Shown here: piece by piece, positions 63,877 to 64,000 of the stretch
Layout of the letters: each line of letters begins with the position of its first letter
How positions within the stretch are numbered: the stretch's first letter is position 1
Source of the DNA: an uncultured Aquimarina sp.
GTDB taxonomy: Bacteria > Bacteroidota > Bacteroidia > Flavobacteriales > Flavobacteriaceae
Length of the DNA: 64,000 bases
Direction of reading: 5' to 3'
Assembly: GCA_947489685.1 (NCBI GenBank)
Contig: CANLEM010000006.1
Span: 124,001 to 188,000, forward strand
Notes under the pieces: generated by a model
Database searches by the model: none
The model's input: the letters and a program-made list of their open reading frames with translations, nothing else
Told to the model about the DNA's origin: nothing
Position numbers and translations under genes: made by a program

Positions 63877-64000
63877 ATGTATTCAAAAGAACTACTTAAA
63901 GGAACGTTGTCGGTAATTATCTTGAATTTATTGACAGAAAGGGGAAGAATGTATGGTTATGAGATTTTTCAGCAGGTTAAAGAACGATCTGATGGGAAAA
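63877..64000 (+). CDS. PadR family transcriptional regulator, 3' truncated by window
   Basis: The frame from ATG 63877 is open to the window end (41 codons) and reads MYSKELLKGTLSVIILNLL...GRMYGYEIFQQV, the first helices of a PadR winged HTH. These regulators respond to phenolics, antibiotics or cell-envelope stress and usually control an adjacent transporter or membrane protein, which would lie beyond the window. Confidence 0.85.
   Translation, partial: MYSKELLKGTLSVIILNLLTERGRMYGYEIFQQVKERSDGK

Noticed and set aside
1..64000. tRNA, rRNA, CRISPR arrays, insertion sequences, prophage genes
   Set aside because: I read both strands for typical signs (CCA-arm TTCGANNC blocks, regular spacer repeats, transposase or integrase motifs) and found none; a tRNAscan or ISfinder run would be decisive.

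Overview
The window looks like chromosome from a marine member of the Flavobacteriaceae (Bacteroidota); Aquimarina or a close relative is my best guess, but genus cannot be fixed by eye. The reasons are low GC, -7 promoter boxes of the Bacteroidota form TAnnTTTG, short AT-rich intergenic gaps with intrinsic terminators, and many flavobacterial families (DUF4920, DUF1684, DUF6249, DUF6268, DUF2911, M49 lipoprotein peptidase, TPR histidine kinases, IcmF). I saw no rRNA, tRNA, CRISPR array, transposase, integrase or phage gene, so this appears to be ordinary core/accessory chromosome.

Layout. 1-7.2 kb: the 3' part of a fused isobutyryl-CoA mutase (cut by the window edge), a membrane-bound LuxR-type regulator, an alanine/glycine symporter, and a secreted amidohydrolase coupled to a secreted alpha/beta-hydrolase. 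7.2-12.1 kb: an Lrp regulator, a degenerate paralogue of that hydrolase bracketed by two copies of a structured RNA element with terminators, a DJ-1-like lipoprotein and an MFS transporter. 12.2-18.4 kb: DUF1684 protein, porin, P-II protein, fluoride channel, SRPBCC/GyrI-like protein and an M49 metallopeptidase. 18.5-22.9 kb: a leftward cluster encoding a trypsin-fold protease, an unknown protein, a TPR sensor kinase and its NarL-type regulator, plus a small membrane protein; the first and last genes have matching palindromes upstream. 23-28 kb: housekeeping (MazG-like, IlvE, MnmD, SDR, YceI). 28-36 kb: grpE-dnaJ, then a likely long envelope operon (ABC exporter, MscS channel, two outer-membrane barrels, an NtrC-like regulator lacking its HTH). 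36-46 kb: PPK2, M28 peptidase, tandem GNAT, PLP decarboxylase, secreted metzincin, MATE pump, OmpA protein, PAP2. 46-54 kb: PBP1A, BCCT transporter, PagL-like barrel, MeaB, DUF2911. 54.5-61.5 kb: two ECF sigma/anti-sigma-like pairs around a duplicated-module secreted protein and a leucine-rich-repeat lipoprotein. 61.6-64 kb: FMO, M23 peptidase and the start of a PadR regulator cut by the window end.

The most interesting items are (i) the two-copy RNA element at 8222-8316 and 9986-10094, whose outer stems differ in sequence but still pair around identical conserved blocks; (ii) the protease/two-component cluster with shared TACCC-N6-GGGTATTTT palindromes; (iii) the pseudo-hydrolase that has lost all three catalytic residues next to an intact paralogue; and (iv) the sigma-54-type activator without a DNA-binding domain. 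All family assignments are by reading sequence and recalled motifs; no database search was run.
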